Assembly: GCF_017356035.1 (NCBI RefSeq)
Contig: NZ_JAFIQX010000002.1
Location: 558,001 to 622,000 of the forward strand
From: Longitalea luteola
GTDB lineage: Bacteria > Bacteroidota > Bacteroidia > Chitinophagales > Chitinophagaceae
Length of the DNA stretch: 64,000 nucleotides
Reading direction: 5' to 3'
Under the pieces are notes generated by a model. The model saw nothing but the letters and a program-made list of their open reading frames with translations. It was not told the DNA's origin and did not search any database. Of the stretch, positions 1-9,400 are shown in pieces. The translations under genes were made by a program, and so were the position numbers. Positions within the stretch are counted from its first letter, which is position 1. Every line of letters begins with the position of its first letter.

Positions 1-2
1 CC

Positions 3-278
3 CAACAACTCCAGTACCTCAAAGCAGAAACTGAAACTTCAGCAGATAATACCGTAGCCGCTCTCCTGAACACCCTCGATGCGCAGATCACCGCTTCCAT
101 AGAAGCACTGAAAGCTATTGATGAATCTACTTTAACGGAACCACGAGGCGTAGGCCGCCAGCAATTGCCTTCCACGGTGCTTGGTTTGCTTTTTCATGCG
201 GCAGAACACACCATGCGGCATACCGGGCAATTGGTGGTCACAGTACGGGTGGTGCTGCAAAAAAAAGCTGAAGGCTGA
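3..278 (+). CDS. DinB-like protein, C-terminal part (gene cut by window edge)
   Basis: An open frame enters from the left edge and stops at TGA 276-278; the start lies outside the window. The last 90 residues resemble the C-terminal helices of DinB/YfiT four-helix-bundle proteins, with the typical late histidine motif FHAAEHTMRHTGQL. Family members are putative metal-dependent thiol transferases or hydrolases; the substrate cannot be told. The final residues KAEG and the stop codon are encoded by the first two units of a 7-bp repeat array, so the natural C-terminus has probably been altered by repeat invasion. Confidence 0.6.
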   Translation, partial: QQLQYLKAETETSADNTVAALLNTLDAQITASIEALKAIDESTLTEPRGVGRQQLPSTVLGLLFHAAEHTMRHTGQLVVTVRVVLQKKAEG

Positions 279-313
279 AGGCTTAAAGCTGAAGGCACAG
301 GGCTGAAGGCTGG
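267..313. repeat. 7-bp tandem array, GCTGAAG family
   Basis: Units at strict 7-bp spacing: GCTGAAG, GCTGAAG, GCTTAAA, GCTGAAG, GCACAGG, GCTGAAG. The second unit contains the TGA stop of the DinB-like gene. The same unit recurs at 52047-52095. The rest of the 279-586 gap holds no convincing gene and leads to the korA promoter. Confidence 0.85.
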
Positions 314-554
314 TTACTTGAAAAGTTAATGTTATAGATGCGCCTGGTAAAACATGAATGTGGAAAAGCCCCGGAATGACAATGCTTTCCAACGCAGTCA
401 ATCATGGAAAGCTCAGAAAATCAAACAGCTACATCATTTTCCGCTTATCGTAAATGCCGGCCAAACCTCCGTCGGGCCGGCATTCGCAGGTACACAATGT
501 TCGTATCCCAGTTCAGCAGGAGCAATTAAGTCAACATTCTGTCTTAACTTATAC

Positions 555-562
555 TAATTTTG
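555..562 (+). promoter_or_regulatory. -7 promoter box TAATTTTG upstream of korA
   Basis: TAATTTTG fits the Bacteroidota -7 consensus TAnnTTTG and lies 24 bp before the korA ATG. No clear TTG -33 element is seen at the usual spacing. Confidence 0.4.
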
Positions 563-586
563 CAAATTAACTAGAACAACAGTCCA

Positions 587-2443
587 ATGATTCGTAAAGA
601 ACAGGTCCTGCAGGATGTAGTGATCAAATTTGCCGGTGATTCCGGAGACGGGATGCAGTTAACCGGCACTCAGTTTACTAACAATACTGCATTGCTGGGC
701 ATTGACCTTGCCACTTTCCCTGATTTTCCGGCCGAAATACGTGCCCCCCAGGGTACCCTGCCTGGTGTAAGTGGTTACCAATTGCGCTTTTCGAGCGACC
801 GGGTATTTACGCCGGGTGATGAATGTGATGTGTTGGTAGCTATGAACGCCGCCGCTTTAAAGTCGAACCTGAAAGCCCTGAAAAAGGGCGGTAAAATAAT
901 AGCCAATACCGATGGTTTTGATGCCAAGAACCTGCGGTTGGCCAATTACCCCGATGGTGTGAATCCGCTGGAAGACGGCAGCCTCGAGAACTATGAGGTC
1001 ATTAAAATGGATGTAACCAAAATGACCCGCGAGGCCCTGAAAGATATCACCATGGGCACGAAGGAAAAAGACCGCGCCAAGAATATGTTCGTGCTTGGCT
1101 TCCTGTACTGGATGTATAACCGCGATATGGAGAATACCATCCAGTTCCTGAAAGACAAATTTGGAAAGAAAGCCGAGATCCTCGATAGCAATGTGAAAGC
1201 CTTACAGGCCGGTTACAATTTCGGTGATACTACAGAAACGTTCACCACCCGCTATAAAGTTGATAAAGCCCGCATGGAATCCGGTGAATACCGTTCCATA
1301 ATGGGTAACCAGGCAGTAGCCTACGGTTTGATAGCGGCTTCGCAAAAAAGCGGATTGCCTTTATTCCTGGGTTCTTATCCCATTACACCGGCTTCAGATA
1401 TTCTGCATGAGCTGAGCAGGCATAAAGGCTTTGGCGTAAAAACCTTTCAGGCCGAAGATGAAATTGCCGGTATAGCCTCGGCAATTGGTGCTGCCTATGG
1501 TGGCGCCCTGGGTGTTACCACTACTTCCGGTCCGGGCATGGCATTGAAGGGCGAAGCCATGGGGCTTGCCGTGATGCTCGAAATACCGCTGGTGATCTGC
1601 GATATTCAACGCGGCGGACCTTCCACGGGTTTGCCTACCAAAACAGAACAAAGCGATCTGTTACAGGCTTACTATGGCCGTAATGGCGAATGTCCCATGC
1701 CGATCGTTTCGGCCAGTACGCCCAGTGATTGCTTCAGTGCAGTGTATGAAGCCGTGCGTATTGCCGTACAGCATATGACGCCGGTTATCTTCCTGAGCGA
1801 TGGTTATATTGCCAATGGCGCCGAACCGTGGCGTTTTCCAAAAAGTGATGACCTGCCGCCGATCGTGGTAAAGTTCAAAACTGAATTGGGCCATGGGGAA
1901 GAAAAATTCCAACCATACCTGCGCGATGAAAAACTGGTACGTCCCTGGGCTATTCCCGGTATACCAGGACTTGAACACCGCATTGGTGGTTTGGAAAAAC
2001 AAAACAATACCGGTAACGTAAGTTATGATCCCGAGAACCACCAGCTGATGGTGAAGATCAGACAGGAAAAGGTTGACAAGATCGCTGATTATATTCCTGA
2101 GCAAACGTTGGACAGTGGTCCTGAAACCGGCAAGATCCTGGTGCTTGGCTGGGGTAGTACCTATGGTGCTATTAAGAGTGCGGTGGCCGAACTGCAGCAA
2201 CAGGGATATGCAGTGAGCCATGCTCATTTACGTTATGTGCGTCCCTTCCCAAAGAACCTGGGCACTATACTGAAGAACTTTGACCAGGTGTTGATACCGG
2301 AGATCAATAACGGCCAGCTGATAAAGATCATCCGCGATCAGTATTTCGTTGATGCGAAAGGGTATAACAAGATCATGGGTGTGCCCATTACCAAAACTGA
2401 ACTGGTAATGAAGTTGCAGGAAATGCTGGGCCGGGTGAATTGA
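587..2443 (+). CDS. korA: 2-oxoacid:ferredoxin oxidoreductase, fused gamma-alpha subunit
   Basis: Predicted KorA-type subunit of 2-oxoglutarate (or related 2-oxoacid) ferredoxin oxidoreductase, which oxidatively decarboxylates a 2-oxoacid to its CoA ester and reduces ferredoxin. The 618 residues show an N-terminal gamma domain (about 10-190, GDSGDGMQLTG near the start) followed by the alpha pyrimidine-binding domain with the signature YPITPAS near residue 264 and TTSGPGMALKGEA after it. Length and order match the Bacteroidota fused subunit. The TPP-binding beta subunit (KorB), normally the next gene, is absent: a strong terminator and a convergent lipoprotein gene follow. KorB must be elsewhere for this enzyme to work. 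Function class is secure; exact 2-oxoacid is inferred. Confidence 0.9.
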   Translation: MIRKEQVLQDVVIKFAGDSGDGMQLTGTQFTNNTALLGIDLATFPDFPAEIRAPQGTLPGVSGYQLRFSSDRVFTPGDECDVLVAMNAAALKSNLKALKKGGKIIANTDGFDAKNLRLANYPDGVNPLEDGSLENYEVIKMDVTKMTREALKDITMGTKEKDRAKNMFVLGFLYWMYNRDMENTIQFLKDKFGKKAEILDSNVKALQAGYNFGDTTETFTTRYKVDKARMESGEYRSIMGNQAVAYGLIAASQKSGLPLFLGSYPITPASDILHELSRHKGFGVKTFQAEDEIAGIASAIGAAYGGALGVTTTSGPGMALKGEAMGLAVMLEIPLVICDIQRGGPSTGLPTKTEQSDLLQAYYGRNGECPMPIVSASTPSDCFSAVYEAVRIAVQHMTPVIFLSDGYIANGAEPWRFPKSDDLPPIVVKFKTELGHGEEKFQPYLRDEKLVRPWAIPGIPGLEHRIGGLEKQNNTGNVSYDPENHQLMVKIRQEKVDKIADYIPEQTLDSGPETGKILVLGWGSTYGAIKSAVAELQQQGYAVSHAHLRYVRPFPKNLGTILKNFDQVLIPEINNGQLIKIIRDQYFVDAKGYNKIMGVPITKTELVMKLQEMLGRVN

Positions 2444-2469
2444 TATAAATGTCTTAATAAAAAAATAAA

Positions 2470-2498
2470 GAGTGCCACATTTAAAAATTGTGGCACTC
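2470..2498 (+). terminator. Rho-independent terminator after korA
   Basis: GAGTGCCACA and TGTGGCACTC form a perfect 10-bp stem around a 9-nt AT-rich loop, followed by CTGTTTTAT. It lies between convergent korA and a lipoprotein gene and may serve both. Confidence 0.85.
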
Positions 2499-2556
2499 CT
2501 GTTTTATATAAACAAAACCAGATTGGCACTGCCCGCATAGCGGAAGAATAGGGTGG

Positions 2557-3066
2557 TTATTCTTTTTTCATCTTCATATCCTCTGTCTTCAGCTTAGTTC
2601 CATCTTCATCTGCTTTCGCTTTTACATCTCCATCCTTGATCTTCATTTCGCCATCTTCCATTTTAAACTTCTTATCTCCTTCCTTGATTTTGATCTCATC
2701 TCCATCGATCTTGATCTTCTTGTTGTCCAGTTTATATGTGCCATCTTCTGTTTTGACAATGTAACCGTTCACAACATACCTGCCCTGACCGTAAATGGTA
2801 TCACCGGTTGCAACGTTCACGTACAGGTCAACAGGTTCGTTGGTGCTTTCTGAATAGGTTCTCTTTTTCCGGGGATTGTAATATAGATCAACTGGTTGTC
2901 CTGTTTTCAGGTCAACGTATTGCGTATTTGGTTTGTGTGTAGTATCAACTGATTCTTGTGTTGCCAATGTATCTTCAGTAACATCACTCTGATTGTCGGC
3001 GTCCTGGCAGCTTGCAATGATCAACGCACTGCCCGTAATTGCCAATAATTGTTTCAACTTTTTCAT
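2557..3066 (-). CDS. Small lipoprotein with lysine/aspartate-rich C-terminus, paralogue of next gene
   Basis: The ATG at 3066 gives a 169-residue protein with a lipoprotein signal (MKKLKQLLAITGSALIIASC); longer upstream reading has no signal and was rejected. After the lipidated Cys comes an acidic linker, then a conserved block (YVDLKTGQPVDLYYN, later NEPVDLYVNVATGDTIYG) and a C-terminal tail of alternating Lys/Asp/Ile/Phe with Lys-Phe-Lys and Lys-Ile-Lys steps. About half of the protein aligns by eye with the product of 3319-4020, so the two are tandem duplicates. No family with known function is recognised. It is probably an outer-membrane or periplasmic surface protein. Confidence 0.8.
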   Translation of the reverse strand: MKKLKQLLAITGSALIIASCQDADNQSDVTEDTLATQESVDTTHKPNTQYVDLKTGQPVDLYYNPRKKRTYSESTNEPVDLYVNVATGDTIYGQGRYVVNGYIVKTEDGTYKLDNKKIKIDGDEIKIKEGDKKFKMEDGEMKIKDGDVKAKADEDGTKLKTEDMKMKKE

Positions 3067-3318
3067 ACTAGGATTTACAACACTATAAGCAATAATTGTG
3101 CGCCACAGAAAAATGGCTGTACGCATATTAATAATGGGGAAAAACGACAACAGCCTATCGTAAGGGATTAACTGTTCATTAAATGAAGATCCCTTCCATG
3201 TTATTTGGAAGGGATCGCTATATGTAAACAAAACATGATTGGCGCTGCTGTCTCAATTGGCAATACCGTTTGTGTATTTGCGTTTAACGTTCAGGTCTCA
3301 ATTATTTGAGAAGCGCGG

Positions 3319-4020
3319 TTACTGATTTCTCATGGTATCATTTGTTCTCATCCTTGTTGTTGTATCTCTTACTGACCTGGCCTTTTGTTTATCATCCTTC
3401 ATTTTCATTTTGCCCTCTTCCATCTTGAATTTCTTAGTGCCGTCCTTGATCTTTATTTCGTCTTTGCTGATCCTGATCCTGCTTTCATCCAGCTTATACA
3501 TACCATCTGCACCTCTCATTATATAATTATTTACTATATACCTGCCACGTCCATATACAGTATCGCCTGTAGTTGAGTTTACATAGAAGTCAATGGGTTC
3601 ATTGGTTGTGGCAGAATAGGTCCTTCTTGTCTTTGCATCATAATATAATTCAACGGGCTGCCCTGTTCTGAGGTCAATGTACCTGTTATAGGCAGCAGCA
3701 TCCGATCTGCCCATGGCTGTATCTGATCTTCTACGCCAGCTGGTATCTGTCCTGCGCATGGAGGTATCAGATCTGCGCCAGCTGGTATCTGATCTGCGCA
3801 TGGAGGTATCAGATCTGCGCCAACTGGTATCTGTCCTGCGCATGGATGTGTCAGATCTGCGCCAGCTGGTATCGCCTTTTTTTGGCACCGTATCCACGGC
3901 CGGCCCCTCTTCTGCCACATTATTGAACGCGATAACGCTTTGATGATTGATCTCGTGGCAACCTGCAATAACCAAAACCACACTGCCAGCGATCGCTAGT
4001 AAATATTTTATCTGGTTCAT
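3319..4020 (-). CDS. Lipoprotein with 7-residue Arg/Trp/Met repeat, paralogue of previous gene
   Basis: 233 residues starting MNQIKYLL with a lipobox ending at Cys21 (LVIAGC). Residues 53-109 are about eight copies of a 7-residue unit, WRRSDTS alternating with MRRTDTS or MRRSDTS. Behind it is the same conserved block as the neighbouring paralogue (YIDLRTGQPVELYYD, NEPIDFYVNSTTGDTVYG) and a basic Lys/Met/Asp-rich tail. The repeat is absent from the paralogue, so it expanded after duplication or was lost there. It is likely exported and anchored to a membrane by lipid; function is unknown. The 21-bp DNA repeat could change copy number by slippage. Confidence 0.8.
   Translation of the reverse strand: MNQIKYLLAIAGSVVLVIAGCHEINHQSVIAFNNVAEEGPAVDTVPKKGDTSWRRSDTSMRRTDTSWRRSDTSMRRSDTSWRRSDTSMRRTDTSWRRRSDTAMGRSDAAAYNRYIDLRTGQPVELYYDAKTRRTYSATTNEPIDFYVNSTTGDTVYGRGRYIVNNYIMRGADGMYKLDESRIRISKDEIKIKDGTKKFKMEEGKMKMKDDKQKARSVRDTTTRMRTNDTMRNQ
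3694..3864 (-). repeat. 21-bp coding tandem repeat
   Basis: About eight 21-bp units encode [W/M]RR[S/T]DTS. W- and M-beginning units alternate, so the best DNA period is 42 bp. The last two units are degenerate (one extra Arg, then MGRSDAA). Confidence 0.9.
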
Positions 4021-4123
4021 ATAATAGTATTTATAATATTATAAGCAATTTTTATGCGATGTAAAAATGGCAGGTCCTGATTTACGATGGGGAAAATCAG
4101 CAACAGGCGTTAGCGGGAGCTTT

Positions 4124-5230
4124 TTATAATTTCAATGCATATAATTCCATGGCTGATTCCTTGCCTTTAAGGTCAACCAGGCCCAGGCTGATAGGTTCCC
4201 AATTCTTTAAATTGGTTTGTGCAGCAAAGTCTTTCGATATGATCACTGTCTGGTTCAGCTCACTGGTAGCGGAACGCAGCCTGGCAGCGGTATTCATGGT
4301 ATCGCCACTCATAGCCAGGTCTTTTTTTATAACACCTATTTCGCCAATGGTTATTTCGCCGGTATGAATACCTGCCCTGAATTCGGGCACTATGCCATAT
4401 TGTTTTCTGAAGTAGTTCTTGTTCCGTTGTAACATTCTTTTGCAATCCAGCAATGCCTGCAAACATTTCCGGTTGGCGTTTGGCTTCTTTACGATCCACG
4501 ACACCACAACTTCGTCGCCTACATACTGGTATATCTGACCGTCGTTCTCCAGTAAGGCGACGGAGATGAAGTATATGAAGTCGCGAATGAACCGGAAGTA
4601 TTTTTTATGACCCAGCTGCTCTGCTATAGCTGTTGAATCAACCAGGTCGATGAACATAACGGTACGCTTTTCTATTTTGGGCGTTATGTACCGGCCGGCG
4701 AGGATGTCGAAAAAGACGCCTGGTGAATATTTTTCATTGACTTCAATCAGCAGAATGGTGATCAGAAAAACGATCAGCCAGCGGAACATTTGACTAACGA
4801 ACAACGAGGTTTGAAAGATCCTGTAGTAGGAGATGCCAAGCTCGGGCGTCAGCGTCTTTTTCTCAATTAACCAGATATAGGTGAAGTGTAAGATAAAATT
4901 AAGCAGGAAGGCCGCTATGACCAGGATAATACTTTTTAACAGCAGGCTTAGCCATAAGGGAAGGTTCCTGATAAAGTGCTTTAACTGGTAGATGAGCAGC
5001 CAGGCCATGGCCAGGCAGATAAAGAAGATCAGGACGAACCTTAGTATCATTACTACCCACGCCTGCATGGCGTAGGGAAGTTCTGCATTGTCGATGTAAT
5101 CATCAAAGAATCTAAACAAATATACCCCCGTATCAATGAGTGTCCATAACAGGGCGATCACCAATACCTGCTTTGTGCGGTATTTGCTGATGAAGCCCTG
5201 TCTGACGTTTATATTTGCCAATGCACTCAT
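4124..5230 (-). CDS. Membrane-bound class III nucleotide cyclase
   Basis: 368 residues. The N-terminal half has four to five hydrophobic spans (about 21-40, 56-82, 92-121, 141-164). The C-terminal half is a class III cyclase domain (about 188-365). Metal-binding aspartates are D195 in MFIDLVDST and D239 in YVGDEVV; the transition-state pair is N313/R317 in MNTAARL. The position usually holding the base-specifying lysine (before IGDG in adenylate cyclases) is Gln235, while the partner Asp304 is kept, so the substrate may not be ATP. The gene begins 5 bp after the stop of the HD-PycTM gene and is the last of a four-gene operon. It could make cAMP, cGMP, or a pyrimidine cNMP as in Pycsar; sequence alone cannot decide. 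Confidence 0.88.
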   Translation of the reverse strand: MSALANINVRQGFISKYRTKQVLVIALLWTLIDTGVYLFRFFDDYIDNAELPYAMQAWVVMILRFVLIFFICLAMAWLLIYQLKHFIRNLPLWLSLLLKSIILVIAAFLLNFILHFTYIWLIEKKTLTPELGISYYRIFQTSLFVSQMFRWLIVFLITILLIEVNEKYSPGVFFDILAGRYITPKIEKRTVMFIDLVDSTAIAEQLGHKKYFRFIRDFIYFISVALLENDGQIYQYVGDEVVVSWIVKKPNANRKCLQALLDCKRMLQRNKNYFRKQYGIVPEFRAGIHTGEITIGEIGVIKKDLAMSGDTMNTAARLRSATSELNQTVIISKDFAAQTNLKNWEPISLGLVDLKGKESAMELYALKL

Positions 5231-5235
5231 ATTCT

Positions 5236-6483
5236 TTAGCTGTACGGCGATACGTTCGAATTAATTACGGGTTGCTGCGGTTGATGTACCAGGATAGCGA
5301 TCATAAATGCGATGACCGAAATAAACAGGCCTATCATAAATACGGTGTATGCAAGCCTGATGAGTTTGTATTTACGGGCCAGCACAACGCCCAATTGATG
5401 AATGTCCATTATTAATGAACTGTACAAATAATCCGGATCGCGCATCATGGTGTTCATGGCCCACTGGTATTCGTTCACCTTGGTTTTATAAAAGTTGCCG
5501 AAGAACAGCAGGTTGGTGGATTTGTTAAGAATATCTTCGCGGCTGAAATTACCCTGCGATACTTTAGGGCGCGTAGCCATGATGGCAATAATGATAGTGG
5601 CCAGCGAAGAAGCCAGGAAAATGAAGGTAGGCAAGGTTAAATGTGTATCCACTTCTATGCGGCGGATCAATACGGAAAGTATTACCGAAATGATAATGGC
5701 GTTAACACTGATGAGGATACTGGCTTTCCCGTCGGCCATATTACTGAGCTCAACATGATTTTCTGATGTTAACCGCAACATGGTTTGTATACCTCTTGAT
5801 ACGAGTGAGTTCTTACGTTTTATGGCAGCTTCATCTTCTTCTTCGCCTGGTATCAGCAGGGTTTCACTCACATTCAAACCTTCAACCTTGTTTATTTTTT
5901 TATTCAGTTTTTTTATGTTCTTTTCTTTCCCTTTTTGCAATAAGCCAATACAGTAAGTGGTGTAGAACTGATGCCTTTCAAGCAGCTCAAGGCTGTTCTT
6001 TTCCCAGTCGAGCACCATGGTGTTCATATTCCGCAGGATCAGTTCTTTCTTCATGGCTTTATTGGTCTGCTTGAAATCCGGCAGGCCGAAATGATAGGTG
6101 TCTGCATCGCAGATGATCATTTCCTGTAATGTTTGCGGTGCCGGCGGAAAGCGGGTCATGCGGATCAGGGCGGCTATTTTGTTGATCAGCTCTTCATCAT
6201 CTGTTTTATTACGCATGAATGCTTCCATCAGGGCCACGCTTTTTTCCTCATGATCTGCCGGGTCGGTCATCAAATGACCGGTATCATGGAACCAGGCGGC
6301 CAATGACAGTTCAAGCAGTTCTTTGTCGGGTATTTTATAATGTGCCGAAATTTCGTATACCCGCTCCACTACTTTTTGCGTATGGTCGAGGTTGTGAAAG
6401 ACCAGGTTCGTATTATGGTGTTGTTTAAACAATTCTTTTACATAACTCTCTGCATCAATTATAAGGGCATTGTAGGTTGACAT
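5236..6483 (-). CDS. HD-domain protein with Pycsar effector-like transmembrane domain (HD-PycTM)
   Basis: 415 residues. Residues 20-150 form an HD phosphohydrolase domain with the metal ligands visible: H30/H34 (FHNLDHT), H66-D67 (WFHDTGH) and an Asp in ICDADTYHFG. A charged linker leads to a C-terminal domain (about 230-400) with NMADGKASILISVNAI and three hydrophobic spans (256-273, 284-303, 376-399), matching the DUF5706/PycTM family named for the membrane effector of Pycsar antiphage systems. The next gene, 5 bp away, is a nucleotide cyclase, the expected partner. The HD domain could degrade the cyclic nucleotide or cut another nucleotide. The family is often annotated as Pycsar system effector; a defence role here is inference. 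Confidence 0.85.
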   Translation of the reverse strand: MSTYNALIIDAESYVKELFKQHHNTNLVFHNLDHTQKVVERVYEISAHYKIPDKELLELSLAAWFHDTGHLMTDPADHEEKSVALMEAFMRNKTDDEELINKIAALIRMTRFPPAPQTLQEMIICDADTYHFGLPDFKQTNKAMKKELILRNMNTMVLDWEKNSLELLERHQFYTTYCIGLLQKGKEKNIKKLNKKINKVEGLNVSETLLIPGEEEDEAAIKRKNSLVSRGIQTMLRLTSENHVELSNMADGKASILISVNAIIISVILSVLIRRIEVDTHLTLPTFIFLASSLATIIIAIMATRPKVSQGNFSREDILNKSTNLLFFGNFYKTKVNEYQWAMNTMMRDPDYLYSSLIMDIHQLGVVLARKYKLIRLAYTVFMIGLFISVIAFMIAILVHQPQQPVINSNVSPYS

Positions 6484-6493
6484 ACCAACAGAA

Positions 6494-9400
6494 TTAAAAT
6501 GTTAAGTTCAATTTTGTGCCTATCGTAAAATTCACGAGGCTTTCTTCACGTGATAAGGCAACGGTGGCAGATACGAGCACCATATTATAAGGTACATAGT
6601 AAAAGCCTCCGCCATAGGCATAATGCCATTTGCGGCTGTTTTCCCCTTTTAACCAAACGCGGCCAACATCATTAAAGGCAACCAACCCAACCTGGCCCGG
6701 AAAAACATATGATTTACTTTCGAAAAGTTTTACTCTGAATTCAAGACTGGCATATGCCAGGCCATGTCCTGAAAAACGATTCTTTCTGAACCCCCGCAAA
6801 TAATTATTCGCCCCCAGGGTTAAAGCCTGAAAATATTCAAGGCTGTCGCTGAAGATGCGACCGGCGCCAACCCGTAATACTGTTACCCATCTTGCCGGAA
6901 AGCTCATGCTGGCATACACCTGCATGTCTGATTCCAGTTTTGTCAACGGATGGCTGTTATCGGTGAGGCCCTGCAAATGGGTGAAAGTTGTTAACCAGCT
7001 GATACCACGCGTTGGGAACAACTCATCGTTCAGGTTATTTATCCATACGCCTGCTTTACCGCCTGCGTAAGACTTAACCGAGTAAACAGCATTGGAGTCC
7101 AGGCCTATCAATGATGGTTTACCCAGGATATAGTCTTTGTTGTTAACCGGTTTGTTCCAGTAGCGGTAATAAGAGGGGCCGGCAAATACACTTAATACAC
7201 CTGCGATCTTTTTTCTGAACAGCAGATCTGCTTCTATATTTTTGAACCGGGCGCGGTAATACCGGATGGTTGAATCTTCGTTGATCTTGGTCTCATTCCC
7301 AAAGCCAAAGAAATTGTTCAGTGCAGGGTCCTTCATTTCTGCATTGATCACGAGGTCATATTTAGGGAATACGTCAACAAACAAACCGCGATACCGGAAT
7401 TGATAGGCGCGTTGGGCGGCAGCGAACAGTGCTGAGAACCGCTGTTCAGAAGAATACGGGTTTTTACGCCACCCATAACGCCGGTACCACAGGCCAAAGC
7501 CGAACATAAATCCGTCGTCGGCATTCCAGCCTATGTTTATGCGGGGGAAGTGGAAGATGTTGAATTTATATTCATCAAAATCATAGTCGTTCACCTTGGT
7601 ATCGGTGCTGAAACGCGGCTTCGTATTTTTGCCTTTTGTAAGGAAATTCTTTTCCTTGCTGAGGTCGTACACATAGTTTTTGATATTGCCATTTATATGG
7701 AAGGTGTCATCGCCTTTGCCGCCAATGATTCGAAGGAATGACTTGTTGGGGCTGTTGGCCGATATGTCGAATTTGTCGTTGCCCCGGAAGCCAAATAACC
7801 TGATCTCTTTTGTTCGTTCAGGATCGAACACGCGATCATACATTACAAATCCCGAATCCTTTCCTTCATGGGTCAATACCTGTACACGAACACTATCGCC
7901 CTGGTTGTACACTTTAAACAATTCGGTCTTGTTACTACCGAGTACGGTTACCTGCTTGGCCAGGAAGTCATAATATTTCAAGGATGCTTTTTCCAGCACG
8001 TTGCGCCGGCTGATGAGCTTGTCGATGGTTTTCTGCCCATTGATGGCATAGATCTCCGGCGGCATTTGTTTAACCGCATTTACAATGGCGGTATCGGGCA
8101 GTTGCCTCCGGAAAACGGTGGTTATGGAATCCCATTCTTTTCTGTCGAGATCGTTCAGGAACAGGCGGTCAAAATCTTTTGCAACCACTGATAAATGGTT
8201 CACATCGGGAATTTTGTATTTCAATCCTTTCAGGAATGGCAGGCGTTTGCGCGAAATATAAGTTATCAGCAGGCCATCTGCTTTAAAGAAGGCCTGGTCG
8301 CGGTCTTTGGGAATTGGATAATATAATTTGCCACGGCCGGTATCCCTGATGCCCCATTTCCATTGATCCATGTGGCGGTCCCAGTCGGCAGTAAGGATGT
8401 CGAGCAGGCGTGCTTTTAATACTTCTTTTTGTAATACGCGTTTGTCGTTGTCTTCGATCAATTCATTGAATACGGTGATGGAGCTCTTGGTATCGGTTTC
8501 ATCCCAGGAAGCGTCTTTTTGCTCGAGCATACAAACTTTATTGGCAAACAGGGTGCGGTAGGGGCCAAAGTCGAGGTCATCAGGCACCAGGTAGAAGGTT
8601 GGTGTAGGATGCGCAATTTTAAGTGAATTGGCCAGTGATGCAACGGATAAGGGTGCATACGGATGCGCAGCCGAGATCATGTCCTGAACAATTTCAGAAG
8701 CCATGGTATTGCGCAGGTTTTCGGGCAAGGCGAGTTCCGGATCTTTATCGATGGTTCGTAACGTCCAGTTCTTACCGTCCTTGTCTTCGAGCGTCAATGA
8801 TTTGGTTTGTTTACCGCCGCCCATGCTTTTTATGGTGAAGCCGCCGTGTTCTTCTTTGAGGCGGAAAACTTTCAGTTTCACCGGTGTTGACCATACTTTG
8901 CGGTAATTGTTGCCGAGGATCAACCGCTTCAAGCTGGAGGCGTCTTTGTACTGATCGCTGGCCGGCGCTGCATGATAGTCTGTATACGGCGGGATCTTCA
9001 CCTTAGCCGTGTCTTTTGCCAGTTCGGGAATTTTGGAGAAATCGATTATGTTCTTTGAAAAGGTTTCGCGGGCAATGGCCGAATCAACATTCACCGTATA
9101 GAATTTGGCTCGTACATTTTTGTTTGTTGATACTTCCAGTACGGCGAAACCCAGTTCTGCTGCTGTGAACAGGGAGTTCTTGCTGTTTTCTACCCTGCTG
9201 GTCTGGCAACCTGATCCACTGACAATATAATAATGGCTGCTATCCCTGAGCAATTGCAGGCTATGATCATGGCCGGCCGCATAAATGACATTGGGATATA
9301 GTTTTGTTTCTGCCCGGATGGTATTCACCATATTGGTGTAGGCGGGATAGCTGATATCCTGCGGACTGCCGAATACGCTTCTGCTGATGGGATAAATAGA

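Noticed and set aside
132-401. Minus-strand 89-codon frame opposite the DinB-like gene
   Set aside because: Shadow of the DinB frame; the plus-strand frame has the family motif.
3713-3943. Plus-strand 76-codon open frame with regular DLRQLVS heptads, coiled-coil-like
   Set aside because: It is the antisense shadow of the 21-bp coding repeat on the minus strand.
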